Position numbers and translations under genes: made by a program. 64,000 nucleotides of DNA from CAXBCP01 sp047638395 (GTDB lineage Bacteria; Pseudomonadota; Alphaproteobacteria; MPNO01; UBA830), in the NCBI GenBank assembly GCA_047638395.1, contig JBLIMV010000007.1:113525-177524 (forward strand), read 5' to 3'. Positions 1 through 8,150 of this stretch are shown here, piece by piece. Each line of letters begins with the position of its first letter. Position 1 is the stretch's first letter. The notes beneath the pieces were generated by a model that worked only from the letters and a program-made list of their open reading frames with translations, ran no database searches and was not told where the DNA came from.

Positions 1-1143
1 CAGAATCTCGGCACCTATCGCGGCGGGCTGAAAGCGCCGGACCGGATCGGCCTGAAGCTGTTTATGAATTTGGGCCAGGGCGGCACCGCGCATTGGGAAA
101 AATACCGCGCCCGTGGCGAGGCCATGCCAATCGCTATGGTCATCGGTTGTCCGCCCCCGGTGGCCTATGCGGCCCCACAGAAACTGGCCAAGGATATCGA
201 CGAACTGGGTGTTGCAGGCGGGATCGCCGGGGCGCCGATACGTGTCGCTAAGGCGCGCACATCGGATCTGCTGGTGCCGGCCGATGCAGAGATTGTTATC
301 GAAGGTCTGCTCGACCCCGAATATTTTGAGCCCGAAGGCCCGTTCGGTGAAAGCCACGGCCATATCAATCTCGAAGAGTTCAATTTCATTCTGACCGTGA
401 CCGCCATCACCCGGCGGAACAATGCCGTGTTCACGTCGATCATCAGCCAGGTGACGCCGTCGGAATCGTCGGTCATCAAGAGGGTCGCCTATGAGCCGCT
501 GTTTCTGGATCACCTGACCGGTCATCTGGGCGTGCGCGGCGTCAAACGCGTCGCCATGCATGAGCCGCTGACCAACCTGCGCAAGGTGCTGGTCATCCAG
601 TTCGACCGGTCGGTGCCGCGCACCGAGATCTGGCGGGCAATGTATGGCGCGATGTCTTTTCAGGCGCCGGTCGGCAAGTACCTGATCGCGGTGAACGAGG
701 ATATTGATCCGGACAATCTGGATGCCGTGTTCTGGGCGATGAGCTACCGTGCGAACCTGGCGGAAGATTGCGAGCTGATGCATCACCGGCCGTTGGGGCA
801 CGGCCCAAAATCGGGAGGGCACGGCCCGAAACTGGCCGGCGCCGAACAGGATGCGACCCTGCTGATCGATGCGACGTTGAAGGCCGACATGGCGCCAGTT
901 GCCCTGCCGAAGCGTGAATATATGGAACACGCCAAGGAGCTGTGGGAAAAGCTCGGCCTGCCGCCGCTGAAGCCCGAAGCACCGTGGCATGGCTACGAGC
1001 TGGGTGACTGGTCGGCGGAATGGGATACGCTGGCGGAGCGTGCCGCCGCCGGGGACTGGATATCCAACGGTGAACGTTCGCACCAGCAGCGGCGTACTGG
1101 TGTCGAGCCGAACACGGATATTCGAAACGTCGGGGATACGTGA
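1..1143 (+). CDS. UbiD-family (prenyl-FMN) decarboxylase, 5' truncated
   Basis: The frame is open from base 1, so the N-terminus lies outside the window and only the last 380 residues are seen. The family catalyses reversible, non-oxidative decarboxylation of aromatic or unsaturated acids with prenylated FMN. Visible family marks are a GxYRGG-like stretch at the window edge, the segment AMVIGCPPPVAYAA, and the EGPFGE motif (bases 334-351) carrying the paired glutamates of the active site. The family's usual GYY after this motif is replaced by SHGH, so it diverges from UbiD proper. A DMT transporter follows 146 bp downstream. The substrate cannot be inferred. Confidence 0.88.
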   Translation, partial: QNLGTYRGGLKAPDRIGLKLFMNLGQGGTAHWEKYRARGEAMPIAMVIGCPPPVAYAAPQKLAKDIDELGVAGGIAGAPIRVAKARTSDLLVPADAEIVIEGLLDPEYFEPEGPFGESHGHINLEEFNFILTVTAITRRNNAVFTSIISQVTPSESSVIKRVAYEPLFLDHLTGHLGVRGVKRVAMHEPLTNLRKVLVIQFDRSVPRTEIWRAMYGAMSFQAPVGKYLIAVNEDIDPDNLDAVFWAMSYRANLAEDCELMHHRPLGHGPKSGGHGPKLAGAEQDATLLIDATLKADMAPVALPKREYMEHAKELWEKLGLPPLKPEAPWHGYELGDWSAEWDTLAERAAAGDWISNGERSHQQRRTGVEPNTDIRNVGDT

Positions 1144-1182
1144 GCATTTGCGACAGCGCAATTCGCACACCCCATTTACCCA

Positions 1183-1265
1183 ATTGTCACCCCGGGCTTG
1201 TCCCGGGGTCCAGCGGGTCTCAGAGATTGGAAAACTGGATCCCGGGTCAAGCCCGGGATGACAAT
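1183..1265. repeat. Intergenic inverted repeat (CCCGGG type)
   Basis: Two near-complementary arms of about 22 bp flank a roughly 40-bp spacer: TGTCACCCCGGGCTTG on the left and its near reverse complement CAAGCCCGGGATGACA on the right. It fills the gap between the UbiD and DMT genes. A related copy lies at 39764-39840. Such elements are common dispersed palindromes in alphaproteobacterial intergenic DNA; it may fold in the transcript. Confidence 0.7.
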
Positions 1266-1289
1266 CGGTAGTTAGGCAGACAACGTCAG

Positions 1290-2165
1290 ATGAAAAACCC
1301 CTTCGCCAACCTGCCGCCCGTCATCGCAGGCCCTGCCTGGATGATCCTCGCCGGGCTCGGCTATACGCTGGCGTCCGTGTGCACGCGGGAACTGTCATCG
1401 GATTATTCGACGGCGCAGCTGGCGTTCATGCGGGGGGGTATCGCGCTCGGTTTCGTCGCACCGTTGATCCTGCGCAACGGCGTCTCGGTGATGCACACCA
1501 AGGTGTTTCCACTGCATCTGTTGCGGTCATTTTTTACCTATGGCGGCATGATGTGCTGGTTCTATGCGGTCAGCGTCATCCCGATTTCCGACTATACAGC
1601 GTTACTGTATTTCCAGCCGATTTTCACGATTCTGTTCGCGATACTGATTCTGCGGGAGGTGGCAGGACCCCGGACATGGGGGGCGGTGGCAGTGGCCTTT
1701 GTCGGCGCGCTGATCATCCTGCGCCCGGGCTTCCAGGACATCAGTCTCGGTATGATCGCAGCACTGGCGACCGCGGTGCTGTTCGCGGGCGTCAACACCT
1801 GCATGAAGTTCCTGTCACGGACAGAATCCGCCGCGGTCATGGTGGCCTATGTCAGCATTCTGATGCTGGTGTTGTCTGCCGTTCCCGCCTGGTTGTACTG
1901 GACCGATCCCGTGCTGGCCGATGCACCCATGATTCTCGGTGTCGGCATCTTCGCGCTGCTGGGCCAATATGCCATTACCCGGGCGATTGCCGTCGCCGAC
2001 GCACGCGTTATCCAGCCGTTTGATTTTTCCCGATTGATTACGGCGGCATTGCTGGGCTGGCTCGTCTTTGGCGAGACATCGGATGCCTATACCTGGGCCG
2101 GCGCGCTGGTTATCTTCTGCGCCAGCTATTACGTGATCGTTTTCGAACGCAAAGGCGGGCATTGA
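1290..2165 (+). CDS. EamA/DMT-family transporter
   Basis: A 291-residue inner-membrane protein of the drug/metabolite transporter superfamily, with the usual ten hydrophobic helices arranged as two EamA halves. Family marks are the FMRGGIAL helix-2 segment, the GALIILRPG motif closing the first half, and a second half ending in WAGALVIFCASYYVIV. It lies downstream of a UbiD decarboxylase and 4 bp upstream of a tartrate-dehydrogenase-like gene, so the two downstream genes are probably co-transcribed. Direction and substrate are unknown; organic acid or product export is an inference from context. Confidence 0.9.
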   Translation: MKNPFANLPPVIAGPAWMILAGLGYTLASVCTRELSSDYSTAQLAFMRGGIALGFVAPLILRNGVSVMHTKVFPLHLLRSFFTYGGMMCWFYAVSVIPISDYTALLYFQPIFTILFAILILREVAGPRTWGAVAVAFVGALIILRPGFQDISLGMIAALATAVLFAGVNTCMKFLSRTESAAVMVAYVSILMLVLSAVPAWLYWTDPVLADAPMILGVGIFALLGQYAITRAIAVADARVIQPFDFSRLITAALLGWLVFGETSDAYTWAGALVIFCASYYVIVFERKGGH

Positions 2166-2169
2166 ACTC

Positions 2170-3228
2170 ATGAGCACCTATAAAATTGCGGTTATCCCCG
2201 GCGACGGGATCGGCAAGGAAGTGATGCCCGAGGGGCTGCGCGTGCTCGAAGCGGCGGGCGCGAAGTTTGGCATTGACTACGAATTCACCGAATTCGGCTG
2301 GAACTGTGACGATTACGCCAAAACCGGCCACATCATGCCCGAAGACGGGATCGAGCAGCTTCGCCCGTTCGATGCGGTTTTCCTCGGCGCGGTCGGCATG
2401 CCGGGCGTGCCCGATCATGTCTCGCTGTGGGGGATGCTGATCCCGATCAGGCGCGAATTTTTTCAATATGTGAACCTGCGCCCGGCGCGCCTGCTGCCCG
2501 GTGTCGCCTCGCCGCTGGCCGGGCGCGGCCCGGAAGACATCGACATGATGATCGTGCGTGAGAACGTCGAGGGCGAATATTCGCAGATCGGCGGGCGCAT
2601 GTATGAGGGCACGGATGCCGAAATGGCGGTGCAGCAGGCGGTCTTTACCCGTGCGGGCTGCGACCGGGTGATGCGCTACGCGTTCGAGCTGGCACAGACG
2701 CGTCCGGCGAAAAAAGTGACATCCGCGACCAAGTCCAACGGCATCATCCATTCCATGCCCTACTGGGACGAACGCTTTGCTGCGATGGCGGCAAACTATC
2801 CCGATATCGAGACCGACCAGTATCATATCGATATCCTGACCGCCCGGTTCGTGACCAGCCCGGACTGGTTCGACGTCGTCGTCGGCTCCAATCTGTTCGG
2901 CGACATTCTGTCCGATCTCGGCCCGGCAATCGCCGGCTCCATCGGCATCGCCGCGTCGGCCAACATCAACCCCGAACGCGATCACCCGTCCATGTTCGAG
3001 CCGGTGCACGGCTCGGCGCCCGACATATTCGGGCAGGGCATCGCCAACCCGGTGGCGCAGATCTGGTCGGCGGCAATGATGCTCGATCATTTCGGAGAGC
3101 GCGACGCGGGCGCCGCCATCGTGACCGCGATTGAGAACGTCCTCGGCGACGGCGGGCCATGCACCCGTGATCTTGGCGGCCAGGCGACGACGGTCGAGGC
3201 CGGCAGGGCCATCGCCGCGGCGATATGA
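2170..3228 (+). CDS. Tartrate dehydrogenase / isopropylmalate-dehydrogenase family enzyme
   Basis: A 352-residue NAD-dependent beta-decarboxylating dehydrogenase. It opens with IAVIPGDGIGKEV, the family's N-terminal signature, and has IVRENVEGEYSQIGGR (substrate loop), a conserved lysine in KVTSATKSNG, and NLFGDILSDLGPAIAGSIG with the metal-binding aspartates. The C-terminal part has the NAD-site run FEPVHGSAPDIFGQGIANP. Length and the EGEYSQIGGR loop fit the tartrate dehydrogenase/decarboxylase (TtuC) branch better than LeuB, but substrate is not proven. It starts 4 bp after the DMT gene and is followed by a GST gene 10 bp on, suggesting one operon. Confidence 0.88.
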   Translation: MSTYKIAVIPGDGIGKEVMPEGLRVLEAAGAKFGIDYEFTEFGWNCDDYAKTGHIMPEDGIEQLRPFDAVFLGAVGMPGVPDHVSLWGMLIPIRREFFQYVNLRPARLLPGVASPLAGRGPEDIDMMIVRENVEGEYSQIGGRMYEGTDAEMAVQQAVFTRAGCDRVMRYAFELAQTRPAKKVTSATKSNGIIHSMPYWDERFAAMAANYPDIETDQYHIDILTARFVTSPDWFDVVVGSNLFGDILSDLGPAIAGSIGIAASANINPERDHPSMFEPVHGSAPDIFGQGIANPVAQIWSAAMMLDHFGERDAGAAIVTAIENVLGDGGPCTRDLGGQATTVEAGRAIAAAI

Positions 3229-3238
3229 ACGGGTCTCT

Positions 3239-3946
3239 ATGATCACCCAATACACTTGGCCGACACCGAACGGGCACAAGGTGTCTATCCTGATCGCCGA
3301 GCTGGACCTTGAGAACGAGGTTGTGGCGGTCGACATCAATACGGGCGATCAGTTCGATCCGGAATTTCTGGCGATCAGCCCCAATAACCGCATCCCGGCC
3401 ATTATCGATCATGACCCCGCCGATGGCGGCGCGCCCGTCACGGTTTTCGAAACCGGTGCGATCATGATTTACCTCGCCGAGAAAGAAGGAAAGTTCCTGC
3501 CTGATCCGGCAGATATCCGGGAACGTAAGTCTGTTATGGAATGGTTGATGTGGCAGATGGGCGGGCTTGGGCCGATGGCGGGGCAAGCGCATCATTTCCG
3601 CCAGGCCATGGGCGGCGAAGACGTGCCTTACGGCGTGGAACGTTATTCGAAGGAAGTGCGGCGGCTCTATGGCGTGATGGACAGGCGGTTGGCAGACAAT
3701 GCCTGGCTCGGTGGCGATGCATATTCCATTGCCGACATGGCGTGCTGGCCGTGGGCGCGCCCGTCGCGGCGACAGGGGGTCGACAAGGCGGAGTTTCCGC
3801 GCCTGAAGCGGTGGTTCGACGAAATGTCGGCGCGGCCCGGCGTACAGGCGGGCATGGAACTGCTGGCTGAACATCGGGGTTCCAAGGCGATGAGTGACGA
3901 GACCCGTGATCTGTTATTCGGCAAGGGTCAGTTTGAGCGCGGCTGA
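3239..3946 (+). CDS. Glutathione S-transferase family protein (nu-class/YghU-YfcG-like)
   Basis: A 235-residue protein with the thioredoxin-like N-terminal GST domain (WPTPNGHKVSILIAELDLE, then SPNNRIPAIID with the cis-proline and FETGAIMIYLAE with the glutathione-binding Glu-Thr/Ser site) and an all-helical C-terminal domain. The TPNGHKVSI signature is typical of Ure2p/YfcG/YghU-like GSTs, which often show disulfide-bond oxidoreductase activity. I chose the ATG at 3239: homology begins there, and the longer frame overlaps the upstream gene. Its stop shares one base with the start of the next gene (TGATG), implying translational coupling. Confidence 0.88.
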   Translation: MITQYTWPTPNGHKVSILIAELDLENEVVAVDINTGDQFDPEFLAISPNNRIPAIIDHDPADGGAPVTVFETGAIMIYLAEKEGKFLPDPADIRERKSVMEWLMWQMGGLGPMAGQAHHFRQAMGGEDVPYGVERYSKEVRRLYGVMDRRLADNAWLGGDAYSIADMACWPWARPSRRQGVDKAEFPRLKRWFDEMSARPGVQAGMELLAEHRGSKAMSDETRDLLFGKGQFERG

Positions 3947-4176
3947 TGGTCGATAACTGGATCGACTGTCCGCATTGCGGCCGCAACGTCACCTCTTTTC
4001 CCGACGAATGCCGATCCTGCGGCAAGGACCTCCGGTTCCTGCCGGATGGAAGCCCGAACCCCGGCCAGGAGAACAAATATCTGAAATCGATGCAGGCCGG
4101 CAGTTTCGTCGATAAAGCCGTCTTTGTGGCCCTGTTGGTGGTTTTCGCCGGGCTTGTGCTGCAGTTTTGGTTCTAG
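3946..4176 (+). CDS. Small zinc-ribbon membrane protein
   Basis: A 76-residue protein. Residues 8-11 (CPHC) and 22-25 (CRSC) form a four-cysteine zinc ribbon, and the C-terminal end (about residues 56-75, VDKAVFVALLVVFAGLVLQF) is one hydrophobic transmembrane segment, so a tail-anchored topology with the ribbon in the cytoplasm is likely. It overlaps the GST stop codon by one base and is therefore probably translated with it. I do not recognise a named family; the function is unknown. Confidence 0.75.
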   Translation: MVDNWIDCPHCGRNVTSFPDECRSCGKDLRFLPDGSPNPGQENKYLKSMQAGSFVDKAVFVALLVVFAGLVLQFWF

Positions 4177-4266
4177 CGGCTTCTCGCGAGACGCGGCCAT
4201 ATGCGCCGGTCATGTTCTCCGCTAGACTTGCCGCACAGGACACTTTCACAATCGGAGAGCAGCCAG

Positions 4267-5022
4267 ATGTCGAACGCACAGGGTCTGTCGGAAAAAGCGG
4301 ATGCGCTTGAATACAAACAGATGCAGGAGCTTGGCGACCTGGTGATTCACCGCTCGCCGATCAACAAGCTTGCCGACGGCGAATGGTCCGATGCGACGGA
4401 CTTCAAGATCGCCGGCCCCAAGCCGACGCTGATGGGTGAAGACCACCGGCTGCCGGCCATGCCCGAAAAGCCGACCCTGATCGATTTTTTCAACCTGCGT
4501 TTCGCGCCGTCCAAGCAGCATTTGCTGCAAAGTGCCGCGCTGGCACAAAAGAACGGCCTGCCGGAAAAGATGATCCTGGCGTGCCTGCTGCATGACATAT
4601 CGGTGATTACGCTGTTCCGTCCTGATCATGGCTACTGGGGTGCCCAGATGCTGGAACCCTATGTCGACGAGGAGATCTCCTGGGCGATCCGGATGCATCA
4701 GGCGCTGCGGTTTTTCCCCGATGACTCCGTTGGCTACGAATACCCCGTCGCCTATGCCAAGTGGTTCGGCGAAGATTACAAGGTCGAGCCCTATATCCAG
4801 CGGGATTACGAAAAGGCACGGAACCACAAATGGTACATGTCGGCGCGGATGATCTGTCTGAACGACCTGTACGCGTTCGATCCCGATGCCGTCGTCCAGA
4901 TTGAGGATTTCGAAGATATTATCGGCCGCCACTTCAAGCAGCCCAAAGAAGGCCTCGGCAATGATAATTCGCCAGCGGCCCATATGTGGCGCACGATCAG
5001 ACGGCCGGCGAGTGCGCTTTAG
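4267..5022 (+). CDS. HD-domain protein, possible PhnZ-like oxygenase or phosphohydrolase
   Basis: A 251-residue soluble protein with a metal-binding HD-type core: QHLLQSAALA (first His), CLLHDIS (His-Asp), DHGYWGA, MHQALRFF and a later LNDLYAFD aspartate. The order H, HD, H, H, D is the ligand pattern of HD proteins; the DHG-x-x-GA segment resembles the mixed-valence di-iron oxygenases PhnZ and TmpB as much as nucleotide phosphohydrolases. I use the ATG at 4267 because GGAGAG sits 8 bp upstream. It stands alone after the GST/zinc-ribbon pair. The exact reaction is open. Confidence 0.75.
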   Translation: MSNAQGLSEKADALEYKQMQELGDLVIHRSPINKLADGEWSDATDFKIAGPKPTLMGEDHRLPAMPEKPTLIDFFNLRFAPSKQHLLQSAALAQKNGLPEKMILACLLHDISVITLFRPDHGYWGAQMLEPYVDEEISWAIRMHQALRFFPDDSVGYEYPVAYAKWFGEDYKVEPYIQRDYEKARNHKWYMSARMICLNDLYAFDPDAVVQIEDFEDIIGRHFKQPKEGLGNDNSPAAHMWRTIRRPASAL

Positions 5023-5176
5023 TGCGTTTCAAGGCCCGGGGAGGATTTTGGCCGCGATGCTCTCGGCGGCGGTTCCCGGCCATGTGATAAGGTCATGTGA
5101 TTGAGGCATGTGGTTGCGCCATTGTCATCGGAATTGCGACCGCATTATCGCTTTACTAGCTAAGCGTCGATAGCGT

Positions 5177-5182
5177 TATAAT
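5177..5182 (+). promoter_or_regulatory. Candidate -10 element (TATAAT) before the methyltransferase
   Basis: A perfect TATAAT lies in an AT-rich stretch 43 bp upstream of the ATG at 5225. The best -35 match (TTTACT at 5152-5157) is 19 bp away, which is long, so the call is tentative. The rest of the 5023-5224 gap shows nothing recognisable. Confidence 0.3.
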
Positions 5183-5413
5183 TTCAACATCAGATAACTT
5201 TCAACAAATTGGAATCGTGGCTACATGTCTCGTCTTGCTGAAGCCATTTGCTACGCTGCTGCGAAAAAACGGGTTTTAGCCCGTTAGGAGGGGCAGGCCG
5301 GTGCCCGGTCGGCCAATTTCGACCGCGATTCCTATCAGGATTGGCGCAAATCCGAACTCGAGCAACAGTATTTCGATCATTTCACCGTCGATGATATCGC
5401 CGGAAAAGACGTT

Positions 5414-6112
5414 GTGGATTTCGGCTGCGGCGGCGGTGAATTGTCGCTTCTGGCAGCTGAAAACGGGGCCAGCAGTGTGATCGGGCTTGAAGTCGACCCC
5501 CACCAGTTCGAACTCGCGACGGCAAAGGTATCGGCAAGCGGGCTTGCCATGAAACCGGAAATCCGCAGGTCGGTCGATACCACACGGATAGACCTGGAGG
5601 ATGCGTCGGTTGATACCATCCTTTGCTTCGACGTTCTCGAACACATACTCGACTATCGCGATATCATTCCGGAATGGAGACGGGTGCTCCGACCCGGCGG
5701 GCACGTGTTGATCTGGTGGATGCCGTATTATCATCCCTGGGGTCACCATGTTGAGAGTCTGGTGCCGCTGCCCTGGGCTCATGCCGCGTTTTCCGACAAG
5801 ACGGTGATCAACAGCTGTGCCCGCATCTACGACCTTCCAGAATTCACGCCGCGGGTATGGGACCTTGACGAGAACGGCGAAAAGAAACCCAACAAATGGC
5901 TTCATATGGAGACGCTGCCGACGCTCAACAAGCTGACGATCAGACGGTTCGAGGCGCTAAGCCGCGATATCGGGTTTTCGTTTGACCGTCGCGAGCATCA
6001 CCCGATCAAGAGCTCAGGCCTGGTGCGCGCGGTAAGTTCTGTTCTGTCCGCGGTGCCGTTCACCCGCGAATTCTTCACCAGCGTGGCGATATACGACCTG
6101 CAGAAAAACTAA
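5414..6112 (+). CDS. Class I SAM-dependent methyltransferase, 5' end disrupted or uncertain
   Basis: Motif I of the SAM-binding Rossmann fold, VVDFGCGGGEL, starts exactly here, followed by IGLEVDPHQFELA (motif II acidic residue), ILCFDVLEHI and the post-motif WRRVLRPGGHVLIWWMP; these define a UbiE/Methyltransf_11-type enzyme. The first possible start in the open stretch is this GTG, which would remove the usual helices before motif I. Upstream, the same frame reads on plausibly (NFDRDSYQDWRKSELEQQYF) back to a TAG at 5285-5287, and behind it to an ATG at 5225. So the gene is either broken by a nonsense mutation or starts at a non-standard codon. Confidence 0.7.
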   Translation: MDFGCGGGELSLLAAENGASSVIGLEVDPHQFELATAKVSASGLAMKPEIRRSVDTTRIDLEDASVDTILCFDVLEHILDYRDIIPEWRRVLRPGGHVLIWWMPYYHPWGHHVESLVPLPWAHAAFSDKTVINSCARIYDLPEFTPRVWDLDENGEKKPNKWLHMETLPTLNKLTIRRFEALSRDIGFSFDRREHHPIKSSGLVRAVSSVLSAVPFTREFFTSVAIYDLQKN

Positions 6113-6115
6113 TAT

Positions 6116-6997
6116 TCAATGCGCGCCGGGCGATCCGCCGCGGCGTGATTCCGCGCGCACGCTGTGCCAGTTACCGACGAAGATGACCAGTGCGCCGACC
6201 GCGGTCCAGGGATCCAGTGCCTCGGCGTAAAGCAGGTAGCCGATGATCGCCATGACCGGCAGCCGCAGGAAATCCAGCGGGAAGATGATGGTGATGTCGG
6301 CGAGCGAAAGCGCGCGCGCCATGGCGTAATGCGCCCAGAGGCCGGCCAGACCCCAGACCAGTATCCACGGCACGTCGGCAATGCCCGGCGTCACCCAGTC
6401 GAAGATGAACACCGCCGGTATCAGCCCGGCGGGAAGCTGCAGCAGGTTCATCCAGAAAATGATGCCTTGCGGTGTTTCGGTCCGGGTCAGAAATTTCACC
6501 AGAACGCCTGAACCGGCATACAGGAACGAGCCGGTTATCATCACCAGCCCGGCAATGTTAAAGGCCGACCCTTCCGGCCGCAGAATGATCAGAACACCCG
6601 CAAATCCGAAGATTGTGGCGACCCATTTATGCCGCCACATCCGTTCGCCGAGGAAAAACACGGCGAGCAGGGCAGTAAACAGGGGAACGGAAAATTCGAT
6701 GGCCGTCAGGTCTGATAGCGACAGGTGGACAATGCCGTATAGCCAGCATATCTGCCCGCCGAACTGTATTGCCGCCCGCCCCAGATGAAAGCGAAAGTTC
6801 ATGACGCGAATATCGGTGAAATGATTGCGCGCGATAAACGGCAGGACGACCAGCACGCCGATCAAACTGCGGAAAAACAGGATCTCGAAGGTCGACATTT
6901 CGGTGTGCAGGCTGCGTGCGGCAATCGCCATGCCGGCAAAACCGGACATGGTGCCACCGAACCACAGAATGGCCTGAAACAGCGGTGGCAGGGGCAT
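6116..6997 (-). CDS. EamA/DMT-family transporter
   Basis: A 293-residue ten-helix transporter with two EamA halves; visible marks include FEILFFRSLIGVLVVLPF, AGVLIILRPEG at the end of half one and VGALVIFVGNWHSV at the C-terminus. The start (ATG at 6997) is fixed by the TGATG overlap with the stop of the upstream DMT gene, which shows translational coupling of the pair. The frame runs further upstream but only as out-of-frame reading of that neighbour. The pair may act as separate transporters or as a hetero-oligomer. Confidence 0.88.
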   Translation of the reverse strand: MPLPPLFQAILWFGGTMSGFAGMAIAARSLHTEMSTFEILFFRSLIGVLVVLPFIARNHFTDIRVMNFRFHLGRAAIQFGGQICWLYGIVHLSLSDLTAIEFSVPLFTALLAVFFLGERMWRHKWVATIFGFAGVLIILRPEGSAFNIAGLVMITGSFLYAGSGVLVKFLTRTETPQGIIFWMNLLQLPAGLIPAVFIFDWVTPGIADVPWILVWGLAGLWAHYAMARALSLADITIIFPLDFLRLPVMAIIGYLLYAEALDPWTAVGALVIFVGNWHSVRAESRRGGSPGAH

Positions 6998-7908
6998 CAG
7001 GGCTTGCCCGCGGTGACTGTTCCGGTACGGGTTTCCCGCCAGACGGAATAGTAGTTGCCACCGAAGATCAGCAGGGCGCCGACCAGCACCCAGACGCTGA
7101 CGCCTTCCGAATAAAACAGCCAGCCGACTAGTGCCGCCAGCGGAAGGCGGACGAAATCGACCGGGATACACACGGTCGCATCGGCGATCTGAAATGCCCG
7201 GGCGAGGCAGAAATGCGCCGACATGCCGGTCAGCCCGATGGCCAGCAGCCACGGCGCTTCCGACCAGCTCGGCCACACCCACTCGAACCAGAAAATCGCC
7301 GGGAGCAGGCTGAGCGGCAGCTGGATGACCTGCATCCAGAAAACGATCACCCAGGGTGCATCGTCGGATGTCAGCGATTTCACCATTACGTTGGAGATAC
7401 CGTAGAACAGCGCCCCCAGCAGGACGACCAGCGCACCGTCGGTGACGATTTCTATCCCCGGCCGCAGGATCACCAGAACCCCGGCAAGACCCATCACCAC
7501 GGCGAAGATGCGGTGCGCTTTCGCCTTTTCAGCCAGAAACAGCATGGCGATCACCGCGGTCCACATCGGCATGGTGAATTCAAGCGCGGTCACATGGGCC
7601 ATCGGCAGCAGGGTGATACCGATCACCCAGCACCACTGACCGCCGAAATGAATAACGTTGCGGCCGATCTGCATGCCCATGCGGCGGGTGCGGATATTGC
7701 GAAAGCCCATATGCCAGGCGACCAGGCACATGATCGGAATGCCGATGATCGACCGGAAGGACAGTACTTCGAAGCTCGACATCGTGGTCGACATCTCGCG
7801 CACGGAGACCATCATCAGGATGAACGACACCGTCGATCCCAGTACCCAGAAAGCGGCGAGCAACGCGTTCTGTGGCCGCGGCGCGGGTCTGTCAGCGGTG
7901 TCTGCCAT
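6997..7908 (-). CDS. EamA/DMT-family transporter
   Basis: A 303-residue member of the same superfamily as its downstream neighbour, with FEVLSFRSIIGIPIM, AGVLVILRPGIEIV and LVGALLIFGGNYYSVW as family landmarks. I chose the ATG at 7908, 17 residues inside the longest frame, because the protein then starts with a short charged cytoplasmic leader and the first helix. Its stop overlaps the next gene's start by one base. It is divergent from the UbiD gene at 8151, so the 240-bp gap between them should hold promoters for both. Confidence 0.87.
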   Translation of the reverse strand: MADTADRPAPRPQNALLAAFWVLGSTVSFILMMVSVREMSTTMSSFEVLSFRSIIGIPIMCLVAWHMGFRNIRTRRMGMQIGRNVIHFGGQWCWVIGITLLPMAHVTALEFTMPMWTAVIAMLFLAEKAKAHRIFAVVMGLAGVLVILRPGIEIVTDGALVVLLGALFYGISNVMVKSLTSDDAPWVIVFWMQVIQLPLSLLPAIFWFEWVWPSWSEAPWLLAIGLTGMSAHFCLARAFQIADATVCIPVDFVRLPLAALVGWLFYSEGVSVWVLVGALLIFGGNYYSVWRETRTGTVTAGKP

Positions 7909-8051
7909 CGGGTGTCGGTTTCCTGATCGGGGGAGGCGCGTATTGCGATCCCGCGACACGGTTATTTCTGCGGCGATGTTTTAGGGGTTTATCTGATTTG
8001 TCGGCTCTATCTGTGGAAACTTACCTTTTTACCGCCCGTCGGCAAGGGTAA

Positions 8052-8095
8052 TCCGCCGGATATTCCACGGGGATATACGAGGGATATCCGGCGGA
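8052..8095. promoter_or_regulatory. Perfect 12-bp inverted repeat upstream of UbiD gene
   Basis: Arms TCCGCCGGATAT (8052-8063) and ATATCCGGCGGA (8084-8095) are exact reverse complements around a 20-base loop, 55 bp before the UbiD start and between divergent genes. It could be a regulator-binding site or a transcript hairpin. No T-run follows, so it is not a typical terminator. Confidence 0.45.
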
Positions 8096-8150
8096 GCGGG
8101 GTTGGTCCCCCTGCCATGGCAACGTAGACTACCGCCATAAGGAGAATTCT

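Noticed and set aside
2110..3339. Long open frame (about 409 codons) antisense to the tartrate-dehydrogenase-like gene
   Set aside because: It has no family resemblance, is rich in Arg/His/Gly as expected of antisense reading in high-GC DNA, and lies fully opposite a well-supported gene.
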